From: Deltaproteobacteria bacterium | GTDB lineage: Bacteria > Bdellovibrionota > Bdellovibrionia > Bdellovibrionales > Bdellovibrionaceae | Reading direction: 5' to 3' | Length of the DNA stretch: 38,721 nt | Assembly: GCA_013286585.1 (NCBI GenBank) | Contig: JABDFK010000015.1 | Span: 4,418-43,138 of the forward strand | Shown: positions 18,293-26,657 of the stretch, in pieces | Layout of the letters: each line of letters starts with the position of its first letter | Numbering within the stretch: position 1 is the stretch's first letter | Notes under the pieces: generated by a model | What the model was told of the DNA's origin: nothing | Databases searched by the model: none | The model's input: the letters and a program-made list of their open reading frames with translations, nothing else | Made by a program: the position numbers and the translations under genes

Positions 18293-20157
18293 AGATCGTC
18301 GCTCTTGTTGGCGCGCCCAACACTGGAAAAACCACCCTCTACAATTGGCTGACCAACTCCAAATTCAAAACCGTCAACTATCCGGGTGCCACAGTGGAGT
18401 ACGCCATCGGCGCCGCTGCCGAACGCTTGAAGGCTGACTACCTATTTATGGACACGCCGGGCACCTACAGCCTATTCCCAAAAAGTTCGGATGAAGAGGT
18501 CACCCTTCGTGCGCTCTACGAACATCATCGTCACCAAAAGGTAAAAAAAGTCATCTGTGTCGTGGACGGCTCCCAGTTGGAAAGAAATCTGATGCTGGCT
18601 GAACAAATCCATGCCGCGGGATTTTCTATGGTGTTGGTCGTGACCATGTCGGATCTGCTGCGGAAAAATGGAATGAAGCTGGATGTGGCCGCACTAAAAA
18701 ACAAATTCAATTCACCGGTGGTTCTCTTTGACGGAGTCTTGGGCGAAGGCCTAATGAAAATCGTCGATGAATTGAAGTTGCTCAAAGTTGAAGAAAAGGA
18801 TCCGAAGCATCTCAAAACCTGGAGCGCTGAAAAAATCCAGCAGCAAAGTGAAATACTGCGTGATCTGGCCGCACAGGCTTACGGTCATGTGGACGCCGCC
18901 AAAATTTATGATCCCACGGCGCGCATCGATCGCTGGCTTTTGCATCGGTTTTTAGGGTTACTTTTTTTCTTCTTGATCATGTCGACATTGTTTAGCTCTA
19001 TTTTTTGGCTGGCCAAACCATTTATGGATATGATCGACAAAGGATTCACCTGGACTGCCAGCGAAATTTTGCTGTTGATGCCGAACTCATTGTTCTCTGA
19101 ATTTTTGGCCCACGGCCTGGTCGCAAGCTTAGGAGCGGTTTCTGTTTTCGCCCCCCAGATTTTTATTTTGTTCTTCGGTATCGGCATTCTAGAGAGCAGT
19201 GGCTACTTAGCCCGAGCCGCCACGCTGATCGATCGTCCCTTTTCCAAAGTGGGATTAAGCGGGCGAAGTTTCGTTCCGATTCTCTCTGGATTTGCCTGTG
19301 CTGTGCCGGCAATGATGGCCACTAGAAATATTTCTTCGAAGCGGGATCGCTGGATCACTAATTTTATTATTCCGCTGATGACTTGCTCGGCCCGATTGCC
19401 AGTTTATGCCTTGCTACTCAGTTTCCTGTTCAAAGATCAACCAGCGTGGAAGCCTGGCGTGATTCTAGCCCTACTTTATATGGGATCTCTGGGCATCGGT
19501 GCCGTTGTCGCAGCCATGCTCAACAAAATTTTGGCCAAATCAGAGATCAGCATGTTCATGATGGAGTTACCGCTGTACCGCTTCCCTCGTTGGAGAGTGT
19601 TGTTGCAACAAAGTTTCGCGCGCAGCAAAGGCTACCTCTTCCGCGCAGGTCCCTTCATCTTTGTTTTTGCCGTGATTATCTGGGCTGGCACCACTTTCCC
19701 GAACTACTCTGAAGAGAACGGAGCGGTGAAAATGGAAACCAGTTACCTCGGCCGCATCGGCCACGCGGTAGAACCAGCCTTCGAACCCATGGGTGTCGAT
19801 TGGCGGGTGGGCGTAGGCCTCTTGTCCGCGTTCGCAGCCCGCGAGGTCTTCGTGTCCTCCATGGCCATCGTATTCAACGTCACCAGTGACGACGAAGAGA
19901 CCCAATCCCAGGGACTCTTAAGCTCCATGCAAAAAGCCCAGATGCCGAATGGTCGCCTGCTCTTCACTGTGGCCTCTGTCAGCGGCCTGATTTTGTTTTT
20001 CATGATCGCACTTCAGTGCATGTCCACGTTTTCCGTGGCGGTCCGTGAAATGGGCTCGTGGAAATTCGCCATGGTGCAACTGGTGTCCTTCAACGTTGTC
20101 GCTTACATTTTAGCCATCGCCCTGGTCCAAGGCCTAAGGGTCATCGGCGTCGCCTAG
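18268..20157 (+). CDS. feoB: Ferrous iron transporter FeoB
   Basis: 629 aa from ATG 18268, with GGAGAGG four bases upstream; it starts inside feoA. Imports Fe(II) across the inner membrane. N-terminal GTPase: G1 GAPNTGKT (residues 15-22), the switch region NYPGATVEYAIG, G3 DTPGTYSL, then T126-M127-S128-D129 where the usual G4 motif is NxxD. The helical linker and a polytopic membrane part follow, with Gate/nucleoside-recognition motifs (GFACAVPAMMATRNI, LPVYALLL, SAFAAREVFVSS). It is shorter than the roughly 770-residue E. coli protein. Ten bases after the stop lies a 48-base perfect palindrome that may terminate transcription. Confidence 0.93.
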   Translation: MHTNSNPLEIVALVGAPNTGKTTLYNWLTNSKFKTVNYPGATVEYAIGAAAERLKADYLFMDTPGTYSLFPKSSDEEVTLRALYEHHRHQKVKKVICVVDGSQLERNLMLAEQIHAAGFSMVLVVTMSDLLRKNGMKLDVAALKNKFNSPVVLFDGVLGEGLMKIVDELKLLKVEEKDPKHLKTWSAEKIQQQSEILRDLAAQAYGHVDAAKIYDPTARIDRWLLHRFLGLLFFFLIMSTLFSSIFWLAKPFMDMIDKGFTWTASEILLLMPNSLFSEFLAHGLVASLGAVSVFAPQIFILFFGIGILESSGYLARAATLIDRPFSKVGLSGRSFVPILSGFACAVPAMMATRNISSKRDRWITNFIIPLMTCSARLPVYALLLSFLFKDQPAWKPGVILALLYMGSLGIGAVVAAMLNKILAKSEISMFMMELPLYRFPRWRVLLQQSFARSKGYLFRAGPFIFVFAVIIWAGTTFPNYSEENGAVKMETSYLGRIGHAVEPAFEPMGVDWRVGVGLLSAFAAREVFVSSMAIVFNVTSDDEETQSQGLLSSMQKAQMPNGRLLFTVASVSGLILFFMIALQCMSTFSVAVREMGSWKFAMVQLVSFNVVAYILAIALVQGLRVIGVA

Positions 20158-20166
20158 GGGAGTTTG

Positions 20167-20214
20167 TGCACTCAGAAAGTTGCATACCTGCAGGTATGCA
20201 ACTTTCTGAGTGCA
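20167..20214. repeat. Perfect 48-bp palindrome
   Basis: Two 24-base arms meet without a loop at 20190/20191 (centre CCTGCAGG) and match exactly, extending to T20167-A20214. A related imperfect copy lies at 20798-20837. The pair brackets the secreted-protein gene at 20259. It could be a terminator for feoB (no T-tract follows) or a member of a dispersed palindromic repeat (REP-like) family. Confidence 0.9.
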
Positions 20215-20258
20215 GTTTCCCACTGGACATGAAAAGACGAGCCGGGCAAAATAAAGTC

Positions 20259-20771
20259 ATGAACTCAACCGCAAAATTTTTCTTTGTGCTTCCGTTTCTT
20301 TGGTCTTCCGCAGCTTGGGCACAAGCCGACGGGGCGGTGCCTTCGAAGATCGCTGGCGCGTCTGCGGCCGTGGCGCAAAAGTCGGATAACAAAATCACCG
20401 GGATTCCAAGGTTGATCCGCGACTATCCAGTGCCACAGGTCTTTTTTCGCGATATTTCCGGAAGCTACCAAATTCCCAGCAACAGCAGCGATGATTACAA
20501 TCGCTTTATCAACTCATTGAACGCGGCACTCAGCAGAAAAATTCCGATCACCGTGATCATCGATCCAAAAACAAACACCATCGTCGACATCGTGGACGCG
20601 CCCAAGGCGCTGCGATCAGGCTCTCTCTATGAGGACATTCCTGACGATTCTGCCAACCAAAAAATGGGTGGATCCGGCGGCGGAGCCAGCGCCGGAACTG
20701 GAGCCAAGGCCGCGACTCCTGCATCAGCAGAGCCACCTGCGCCGCCCAAGGCATCGGGCTGGGCGGATTAG
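20259..20771 (+). CDS. Secreted protein of unknown function with Gly/Ala/Pro-rich tail
   Basis: 170 aa from ATG 20259 (MNSTAKFFFVLPFLWSSAAWAQ, a clear signal peptide); ATG 20229 would add ten residues before the leader. The mature part has a short folded region of about 100 residues (IPRLIRDYPVPQVFF, SLNAALSRKIPITVII, TNTIVDIVDAP), then a low-complexity tail of Gly, Ala, Ser and Pro ending SGWAD. No domain recognised. It lies between two related palindromes, downstream of feoB on the same strand and convergent with the 82-residue gene. Confidence 0.78.
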   Translation: MNSTAKFFFVLPFLWSSAAWAQADGAVPSKIAGASAAVAQKSDNKITGIPRLIRDYPVPQVFFRDISGSYQIPSNSSDDYNRFINSLNAALSRKIPITVIIDPKTNTIVDIVDAPKALRSGSLYEDIPDDSANQKMGGSGGGASAGTGAKAATPASAEPPAPPKASGWAD

Positions 20772-20797
20772 AGCAAGTAGCACCACCTAAATACCCA

Positions 20798-20837
20798 CTC
20801 GGAAAGTTGCATACCTCCAGGTAGTCAACTTTCTGAG
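20798..20837. repeat. Imperfect copy of the 20167 palindrome
   Basis: Shares the arm GGAAAGTTGCATACCT and the matching AACTTTCTGAG with the 48-bp palindrome at 20167-20214, with mismatches near the centre (CTCC instead of CTGC; the outer-centre pairs at 20810-20811/20824-20825 do not match). It sits exactly in the gap between two convergent genes, a place suited to a bidirectional terminator. Confidence 0.8.
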
Positions 20838-20840
20838 GTG

Positions 20841-21089
20841 TCACTGGGCCTTCAGCGGACCTGTCGGCGGCTTCAAATCCGGGGCGCTGATAATGGCGGG
20901 ATCGGTGGGTCGCTCTTCACAGGAGTATTTAGTGAAGGGGTCCTTTAACTTTTTCATGTAAGCCTGACAGCGATCTTCGTTTTCGAAAAAACATTCGAAA
21001 TGCACGGGGCTGGTGCTTAGGCACCATTGACTGATGCCGATCACGTGAGCTTGTGCCACAGACATTGCTAACGCAAAGACCGTCAGCAT
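20841..21089 (-). CDS. Small exported Cys-containing protein
   Basis: 82 aa. ATG 21089 follows directly on the TAA of the upstream FAD gene, so no earlier start is possible. The leader (MLTVFALAMSVAQA) is short and lacks a basic residue, so it is a weak signal peptide. Four Cys (SQWCLS, FECFFE, DRCQAY, YSCEER) could form two disulfides in the periplasm. The C-terminus is Pro-rich. No family recognised. It is last in the lgt-led gene chain, which does not by itself say what it does. Confidence 0.65.
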   Translation of the reverse strand: MLTVFALAMSVAQAHVIGISQWCLSTSPVHFECFFENEDRCQAYMKKLKDPFTKYSCEERPTDPAIISAPDLKPPTGPLKAQ

Positions 21090-22262
21090 TTAACTGAAGC
21101 GGCGGGCAGAGAGCCAGCGCGGGACGTTGCGGCCGAAGATTCCGTCCACCATGCTCTTCGCTGTGTGGAAGGCCAGTCCAATTCCGTGACCGGTGTAGCC
21201 TCCGTTGAAGAACACCTGATTGTCGTCAGGCAATGAGCCCACCATCGGTTGGCCGTCGCGGCTGAAGCCCATAACGCCACCCCAGCGGTGGCTGACTTTT
21301 TTGTCTTTGTACTGTGGCAGATGATGGACCACGAAGTCGTGCAAGGCATTTTGGATCTGATCTGTAGTGTGGTCAGAGTAACCAACTTCCGTTTCCTTCG
21401 CAATTTGGCGAAAGCCTCCGATCAGCAATGAACCATTGGGCATTTGGCGGAAGTAATCCAAATAAAAATTGGCGTAGCACGGGCCGTCCATGAACGCGGG
21501 CACGGGCTCCATCATCAGGATTTGCGCGCGGGTGGGATAAATTTTATCGGCAAAAAATGGATGCATGGTGGCCGAGTAAGCATTCAACGAGAAAACCAAC
21601 ATAGAGGCTTCGAAATCGCCATTGTCGGTTTTTAGCACGCGGGTGCCTTCGCCGGTCTGCTCAAAGCCATGGGCCTCGGTGGACTCGTAGAGATCGCATT
21701 TGATTTTGGTGCGCATCAGGTTCAGCAGTTCCACTGGATTTGTTTCGGCATCGTCCATGTATTTGATGCCGCCGACGAATTTTTTGGCTCCGACGCACTT
21801 TAGAATTCGATCAGAGTCATAGGTTTCGGTTGGAATTCCAATGTCGGTCATGATTTTAGCGACATTTTTAAGCTCGGTGAATTCTGACTCTTGTGCGGCC
21901 AATGAGTAACAGCCGCGATGTTTGAATTCGATTTTGTCGCCTTGATCTTGGATGATGTGATCTTTCAGCAACTGCAGATTGGTTTCGGCGAATTTCCAGA
22001 TTTCGATGGCTTCATCTTTGCCGTGTTTACCGATCAGGCGGTTGAAATGTTCGACGGAACCGCAAGTGATGAACCCAGCATTTCTGCCGGAGGCGCCAAA
22101 ACCAATGCGGTGTTTTTCCACCAGAGCTATTTTTAGAGAGGGATCTTCTTGATTCAACCAATAGACCGTGGACAGCCCAGAAATTCCTGCTCCGACGACG
22201 ACGACATCGTAGGTTTTCTTTCCATTTTTTTCAGATCGATCCAACCAGTAAGAGGTGCTCAT
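21090..22262 (-). CDS. FAD-dependent amine/amino-acid oxidase-like protein (DAO family)
   Basis: 390 aa from ATG 22262, with AAAGGA six bases upstream; this start overlaps the stop of the GNAT gene (ATGA). N-terminal FAD motif VVVVGAGISGLSTVYWL, followed by VEKHRIGFGASGRNAGF, which is characteristic of the DAO/PuuB-type group, then NPVELLNLMRTK and the C-terminal HRWGGVMGFSRDGQPMVG and GGYTGHGIGLAFHTAK. It should oxidise an amine or amino acid, as in gamma-glutamylputrescine oxidase, but the substrate is unknown. Cytoplasmic, no leader. Confidence 0.9.
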   Translation of the reverse strand: MSTSYWLDRSEKNGKKTYDVVVVGAGISGLSTVYWLNQEDPSLKIALVEKHRIGFGASGRNAGFITCGSVEHFNRLIGKHGKDEAIEIWKFAETNLQLLKDHIIQDQGDKIEFKHRGCYSLAAQESEFTELKNVAKIMTDIGIPTETYDSDRILKCVGAKKFVGGIKYMDDAETNPVELLNLMRTKIKCDLYESTEAHGFEQTGEGTRVLKTDNGDFEASMLVFSLNAYSATMHPFFADKIYPTRAQILMMEPVPAFMDGPCYANFYLDYFRQMPNGSLLIGGFRQIAKETEVGYSDHTTDQIQNALHDFVVHHLPQYKDKKVSHRWGGVMGFSRDGQPMVGSLPDDNQVFFNGGYTGHGIGLAFHTAKSMVDGIFGRNVPRWLSARRFS

Positions 22263-22855
22263 GAAGTTCCTTTCGCGGGAGCAAGGTCCAAGTACATTTC
22301 TTCCGCTGTGCACAGACAAGGTTTACCACAACGGGTGCAGGTGTAATCAACCTCTTTCCAATAAAGAGGGTGAGTGGCGATGACCTGAAAGCCCAAGCCA
22401 CGCAGGTAGCGGCCACTGCTATCGTGCGGCGATTCTTTCCAACTGTGACAGACGATGCCCTTGGCGTGGATTTGTAGGAGCGCTTCCATGGCTTTCAGTG
22501 AAAGCTTTTTGCCCCAGCCATGAGCGGTGAGTTCGGGATCGATAAAAAGACTTTGAAAGTAAGCGGTTTCTGAAAGCGGGTGCGGCCAACTTCCGGGATT
22601 TAGCCCCTTGCCTTTGCCGTGACTCCATTGCCCTGGTGGGTAGGTGATGCGCACCCCGAAGATTTGTTTTTCCGGCGTAGACAAGACCAGAGTCAGCATT
22701 TTTTGATCTTTTTGGCCAGCATGAAACAGAGATTGCTGGTGGATTTTTTCTAACTCGGGCAGGGAGTAATATCCATCGCCGATGGCGCGATCGGTGAAGG
22801 ACTTCACTGCGGGCAAATCTTCCAAAGTGAGCGGACGAATTTCTAGAGCATTCAT
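22259..22855 (-). CDS. GNAT-family N-acetyltransferase with a Cys-rich tail
   Basis: 198 aa from ATG 22855, which overlaps the lgt stop (AAAAAATGA); no strong ribosome site, so reinitiation after lgt is likely. GNAT features are visible: N-terminal EIRPLTLEDLPAVKSF, the central strand AYFQSLFIDPEL, then the acetyl-CoA loop AHGWGKKLSLKAMEAL (Q/RxxGxG/A-type turn) and GRYLRGLGFQVIATHPLYW. The tail DYTCTRCGKPCLCTAEEMYL has four Cys in a CxxCx4CxC pattern, unusual for this family and possibly a metal site. Substrate unknown. Next to lgt and the FAD oxidase. Confidence 0.85.
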   Translation of the reverse strand: MNALEIRPLTLEDLPAVKSFTDRAIGDGYYSLPELEKIHQQSLFHAGQKDQKMLTLVLSTPEKQIFGVRITYPPGQWSHGKGKGLNPGSWPHPLSETAYFQSLFIDPELTAHGWGKKLSLKAMEALLQIHAKGIVCHSWKESPHDSSGRYLRGLGFQVIATHPLYWKEVDYTCTRCGKPCLCTAEEMYLDLAPAKGTS

Positions 22856-23625
22856 TTTTTGCGAAGCGCTCGAACAAAAAGGAATAGTCCGGTGAGCAGC
22901 CAAGGCACTGAGAGCCACTGACCCATATTGAAGGCCCAGCCGGACTCAAAGGCCTCCTGATTTTCTTTGACGAATTCGATTAAAATGCGTCCTGTGAAGA
23001 TGGAAAACACCACCCATCCAAAGAGCAGTCCCACCGGGGGATTGTGTTTGTATCGGCGATAAAAAAACATTCCCACGGCCCAAGTCATCAAGTACCAAAG
23101 CGCTTCGTAGATCTGTGCGGGGTGGCGTGGAACATTGTCGACCCGTTCAAAAACGAAGGACCATGGAAGGTTGGTGGGCTTACCGATGATTTCCGAATTC
23201 ATCAAATTTCCCAGCCGAATTCCCGCGCCGGTGAGCGCCAGTGGCACAGAGATGCGATCACACAGCCAAGCAAAGCCGAACTCGGGATTGCGCCGGGAAA
23301 AAAGATACAGGGCAAAAATCACGCCGGCGCCACCGCCGTGTGAGGCCAATCCACCTTTCCAGATGTAGAGGATCTCATCGAGATGCTGGCTGTAATAATC
23401 CCACTCGTAAAAAAAGCAATGGCCTAAACGCGCGCCGATGGTCGTGCCGGCGATCAGATAGATCAAAAGCGATTCTAATTTGGCGACCGGCCGATTTTCA
23501 TAGGCGCAGACTTTTTGCATGAAATAAAAACCGAGGTAAAATCCGCTCAAAAACAGCAGCCCATACCAGCGCAATTGTAGAGGGCCTAGATGCAGTAGAA
23601 TAGGGTCAATCGACCAATGAATCAT
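22852..23625 (-). CDS. lgt: Prolipoprotein diacylglyceryl transferase
   Basis: 257 aa from ATG 23625 (MIHWSIDPILLHLGPLQLRWYGL); the frame stays open ten codons further, which I do not use. Transfers the diacylglyceryl group to lipoprotein cysteines in the inner membrane. Polytopic, with family motifs LRWYGLLFLSGF, the second-helix IGARLGHCFFYE, SHGGGAGV and the signature loop AGIRLGNLMNSEIIGKP. The C-terminus ends LFVRALRKK. First gene of a four-gene minus-strand chain. The window also contains a lipoprotein-like protein at 32578, a possible substrate among many. Confidence 0.96.
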   Translation of the reverse strand: MIHWSIDPILLHLGPLQLRWYGLLFLSGFYLGFYFMQKVCAYENRPVAKLESLLIYLIAGTTIGARLGHCFFYEWDYYSQHLDEILYIWKGGLASHGGGAGVIFALYLFSRRNPEFGFAWLCDRISVPLALTGAGIRLGNLMNSEIIGKPTNLPWSFVFERVDNVPRHPAQIYEALWYLMTWAVGMFFYRRYKHNPPVGLLFGWVVFSIFTGRILIEFVKENQEAFESGWAFNMGQWLSVPWLLTGLFLFVRALRKK

Positions 23626-23740
23626 GCCAGCCAGTGTAGCTAGACCAGGGGACATGTCAATTGTGTCTCAAAAAAATACGAGGCGCATAAAATTCGTTCA
23701 ATTTTTGGCGATGAACACCGATAGATCGTTGGGGGTCGCA

Positions 23741-24265
23741 ATGAAACTGATCATATTTTTCATCGTAGGGATCGTGGTTCTTCCATTGGCCAGAGCCGGA
23801 GAATGGTCGGTTTCGTCGTCACCTAAGTCGCAATTGGCGTCTGTCGAACATCACTTCAAAAAGGGAGAGACTCTTTGGTTCATTTCCCTGCTTTATTATG
23901 GCAAGGGTGGCCAATACGTAAAAATCGTCGACGCCAATCACTTGAAAAGCACTGAGGGCCTCAAAGACGGTCAAGTTTTGACCATTCCGCAGACTTTATG
24001 GCAGGTGGAGAGCGCCGATTTCAAGGCCCACTACCAAGAAGTTTGGACCAAGCATCAGGCGAAAATAAAAATGTCGGCGGGTCACTCCGCAGCTATGCCC
24101 GTGGTTGCGACGGCGGTACCGGCTACGAAAGTGGTGCCCGCGCCTGCAGTGAAAACGGAAGCCGATAAGAACTCGCACATTTTGGTGGTTCCGATTCCAA
24201 GTTCGCCTATTTTTCCAGCAGGTGAGGCTCCGGCCCGCAGTGCTGACGAAGGCGTCACTCAGTAA
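23741..24265 (+). CDS. Exported LysM-domain protein
   Basis: 174 aa from ATG 23741, with GGGGG six bases upstream; the frame extends upstream but only this start gives a signal peptide (MKLIIFFIVGIVVLPLARAGE). One LysM domain (roughly residues 33-80: HHFKKGETLWFISLLYYGKGGQYVKIVDANHL, then LKDGQVLTIPQTLWQ) should bind peptidoglycan. The C-terminal part is Ala/Val/Pro-rich and probably unstructured. Divergent from lgt, so it is likely a cell-wall-binding periplasmic protein; no enzyme domain is present. Confidence 0.88.
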   Translation: MKLIIFFIVGIVVLPLARAGEWSVSSSPKSQLASVEHHFKKGETLWFISLLYYGKGGQYVKIVDANHLKSTEGLKDGQVLTIPQTLWQVESADFKAHYQEVWTKHQAKIKMSAGHSAAMPVVATAVPATKVVPAPAVKTEADKNSHILVVPIPSSPIFPAGEAPARSADEGVTQ

Positions 24266-24305
24266 AATTATAAATCATGCCGAGGCGCGTTTTGAAGCTC
24301 ATGTT

Positions 24306-24335
24306 TTGACATGGGCTTTTTTCATTTCGTAAACA
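24306..24335 (+). promoter_or_regulatory. Candidate sigma70-type promoter of hppA
   Basis: A perfect TTGACA at 24306-24311 is followed by an 18-base spacer and a weak -10 (TAAACA at 24330-24335). The spacing is acceptable, but the -10 is poor. It lies 35 bases before the hppA GTG. Not tested; the assignment is a guess. Confidence 0.3.
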
Positions 24336-24369
24336 AGGGGGACAAGTTACAAACAAGGAGATTATCACC

Positions 24370-26430
24370 GTGGAATCATTGTTATACACCCCGATCATCG
24401 CTGGCGTCATAGGTCTGATCATCGCACTGGGATTTTATGTGCGCGTGAAAGCACAGCCTGCGGGCAATGAAACAATGAATCGCATCGCCGGTTACATTCG
24501 CGAGGGCGCCTTGGCCTTCCTTATGCGTGAATACAAAGTGCTGGCAGTCTATGCGGTGGTGGTAGGAATTGCTTTGGCGCTGACTTTGGGTCCCGTTGCC
24601 GCCGGAAGTTTTTTGCTGGGCGCATTTTTAAGTTTGCTGGCGGGGTTCTTCGGAATGAAGGCCGCCACTTATGCCAACGTGCGAACGACACAGGCTGCGG
24701 CCACTGGTTCAAAGGGCGCAGCACTCTTGGTAGCACTCGATGGCGGAGCCGTGATGGGACTGGCTGTGGCAGGTCTTGGTCTGATTGGTTTGATGGCGAT
24801 TTATCTTTTGTTTCGCGACAGTGAAAATATCGGCACTATTCTGCACTCGTTTGCGGTCGGAGCTAGCTCGATTGCTCTGTTCGCCCGAATTGGTGGCGGT
24901 ATTTACACGAAGGCTGCCGACGTTGGAGCGGACATCGCTGGTAAGGTCGTTCAGGGAATTCCCGAAGATGATCCTCGCAATCCAGGCGTGATCGCCGACA
25001 ACGTCGGTGACAATGTCGGCGACGTGGCCGGCATGGGTGCGGATATTTATGAATCCATGGTGGCCGCGATTGTGGCAGCCATGGCGATTGCATTGACCGT
25101 GAAACCAGATCAACTCACACGATTGATGGAGGCCGGTACTTCCGAAAAAACAATTCAGTGGACGGGGATTTTCCTGCCGCTGCTTTTATCAGGTTTCGGT
25201 ATGGCTATTTCCATCCTGGTTATTTTCGCCGCTCGCGCTTTTCGACAAACTAAACCCGCCACCGTTTTGCGAAGTGCACTGATGGTGCCTCCCGTGATTT
25301 TGACCGCAGGTGCTGCCATCTTGCTTCCGATGTATGGAATTTCTCAGGCCGTCACCATTGCTTTGGCTGCCGGAGCTTTCGGCGGAGCTCTCATTGGGCT
25401 GGTGACTGAATATTACACCGCTTGGAAGCCCATTCGCCAAGTGGCAGAAGCCAACCTTCAAGGCGGAGCAGCGACTGGTGTGATTCGTGGTTTGGCTGTG
25501 GGAATGGAATCCGTGGCTCTTCCATTGGCTATTGTGGTTTTGGCGGCTTACGTTTCTGATCACTATCTGGGTCTTTATGGAATCGCGATTGCAGCTGTGG
25601 GAATGTTAGCTGGAACTGCAGTTGTGATGACGGTCGATGCTTACGGACCAATTGCCGACAACGCCGGTGGAATTTCTGAAATGTCGGGCCTGGGTAAAAA
25701 TGTGCGCGATATCACCGATGAACTCGATGCCGTCGGAAATACAACAGCAGCGATTGGTAAGGGGTTTGCGATTGGCTCTGCCGTGTTGACAGTGCTGGCT
25801 CTTTTCTCTGCCTTCAATATGGAAGTGAATCATGTTCGTGCTGTGCATGGCATGGGCCCAATGTCCTTGGATTTGACCTCATCCGGAGTTCTGATCGGTC
25901 TTTTGATCGGCTCGATTTTGCCGTATCTAGTGGGTTCCACCACGATGATTGCGGTGGGACGGGCGGCACAAAAAATCGTCGGCGAAATCGCGCGCCAGTT
26001 CCGCGAAATTCCAGGTTTGATGGAGCTAAAAGCAGAGCCGCAACCGAAAATCATCGTCGACATCGCGACGAAAGCAGCACTGCGCGAAATGATCATTCCA
26101 GGAATGATCGCGGTCGTGGCACCTGTGGCCGTGGGTTTTATTTTGGGGCCTCAAGCTTTGGCAGGAATGCTGGCGGGCTCTTTGGCGGTTGGTGCTTCCA
26201 TGGCTTTATTTATGGCCAATGCCGGCGGAGCTTGGGACAATGCTAAAAAATTCATCGAAAAAGGTGGCTTACCCGGTCACAAAAAAGGCTCTGAAGTGCA
26301 CAAAGCGGCCGTCATCGGCGATACGGTCGGCGATCCGTTCAAAGACACTTCAGGTCCCGGCGTAGCCATTTTGATTAAGGTCATGTCAGTAGTAAGTCTA
26401 CTGATCGCTCAGCTCATTGCCCTCTTGTAA
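24370..26430 (+). CDS. hppA: Membrane pyrophosphatase (K+-dependent type, H+ or Na+ pump)
   Basis: 686 aa from GTG 24370, with AAGGAG nine bases upstream. Polytopic inner-membrane pump driven by pyrophosphate hydrolysis. Family motifs: [23 protein letters not shown] (split by family convention around residue 180), [25 protein letters not shown] and [13 protein letters not shown] near the C-terminus. A460 and G463 (in [11 protein letters not shown]) are the residues of the K+-dependent subfamily, where K+-independent enzymes have Lys and Thr. The helix-6 glutamate sits at E228 in the motif ADIYES, the position found in Na+-pumping enzymes, so Na+ transport is possible but not proven. A structured element with a T-tract follows one base after the stop. 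Confidence 0.96.
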   Translation: MESLLYTPIIAGVIGLIIALGFYVRVKAQPAGNETMNRIAGYIREGALAFLMREYKVLAVYAVVVGIALALTLGPVAAGSFLLGAFLSLLAGFFGMKAATYANVRTTQAAATGSKGAALLVALDGGAVMGLAVAGLGLIGLMAIYLLFRDSENIGTILHSFAVGASSIALFARIGGGIYTKAADVGADIAGKVVQGIPEDDPRNPGVIADNVGDNVGDVAGMGADIYESMVAAIVAAMAIALTVKPDQLTRLMEAGTSEKTIQWTGIFLPLLLSGFGMAISILVIFAARAFRQTKPATVLRSALMVPPVILTAGAAILLPMYGISQAVTIALAAGAFGGALIGLVTEYYTAWKPIRQVAEANLQGGAATGVIRGLAVGMESVALPLAIVVLAAYVSDHYLGLYGIAIAAVGMLAGTAVVMTVDAYGPIADNAGGISEMSGLGKNVRDITDELDAVGNTTAAIGKGFAIGSAVLTVLALFSAFNMEVNHVRAVHGMGPMSLDLTSSGVLIGLLIGSILPYLVGSTTMIAVGRAAQKIVGEIARQFREIPGLMELKAEPQPKIIVDIATKAALREMIIPGMIAVVAPVAVGFILGPQALAGMLAGSLAVGASMALFMANAGGAWDNAKKFIEKGGLPGHKKGSEVHKAAVIGDTVGDPFKDTSGPGVAILIKVMSVVSLLIAQLIALL

Positions 26431-26431
26431 G

Positions 26432-26558
26432 AAGAGCGCGGAAAATGCCCGGATCCTTCGTTGTTCGGTCGTTCTCTTGTGCGGCGTGCGGGTAGCACGC
26501 CTCCGCGTTCTCTTCCCTCTCGCCTCGGCTGCGGGCATTTTGCGCGCTCTTTTTTTTG
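26432..26558 (+). terminator. Large stem-loop ending in a T-tract after hppA
   Basis: The arms 26432-26451 and 26532-26551 pair over 20 bases with a single G-G mismatch, enclosing about 80 bases and leading straight into a run of T (26548-26557). The enclosed region contains its own hairpin (about 26481-26506: GCGGCGTGC, then GGTA, then the GCACGC side). It begins one base after the hppA stop. It may be a rho-independent terminator with a branched apex, or the 3' end of a small structured RNA. Confidence 0.65.
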
Positions 26559-26589
26559 CGTGGATTTTTTTCGGTCGGATTGGGAAGAG

Positions 26590-26657
26590 CTATTGCGTCT
26601 TCATTATGTTGGACATGATTTTTAGATGCCCTAAGGGGTGGCGGCCAGTGTATTGAA
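26590..26657 (-). pseudogene. Relic of the 3' end of an HD-GYP gene
   Basis: On the minus strand this stretch reads IVQYTGRHPLGHLKIM, then SNIMKTQ and a stop, the same as the last 23 codons of the intact HD-GYP gene except for Glu-to-Gly and Asp-to-Asn. Most of the base differences are at third positions, so the copy was under protein-level selection before it was lost. The homology ends at the stop codon of the secreted-protein gene at 26658. No start, HD motif or other part remains; it is not expressed as a protein. Confidence 0.7.

Noticed and set aside
23624..23740. Upstream extension of the LysM gene
   Set aside because: It would overlap the lgt start and hides the signal peptide; 23741 has its own ribosome site.
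26417..26656. Plus-strand open frame after hppA
   Set aside because: It lies over the hppA end, the stem-loop and the HD-GYP relic; codon use is not gene-like.
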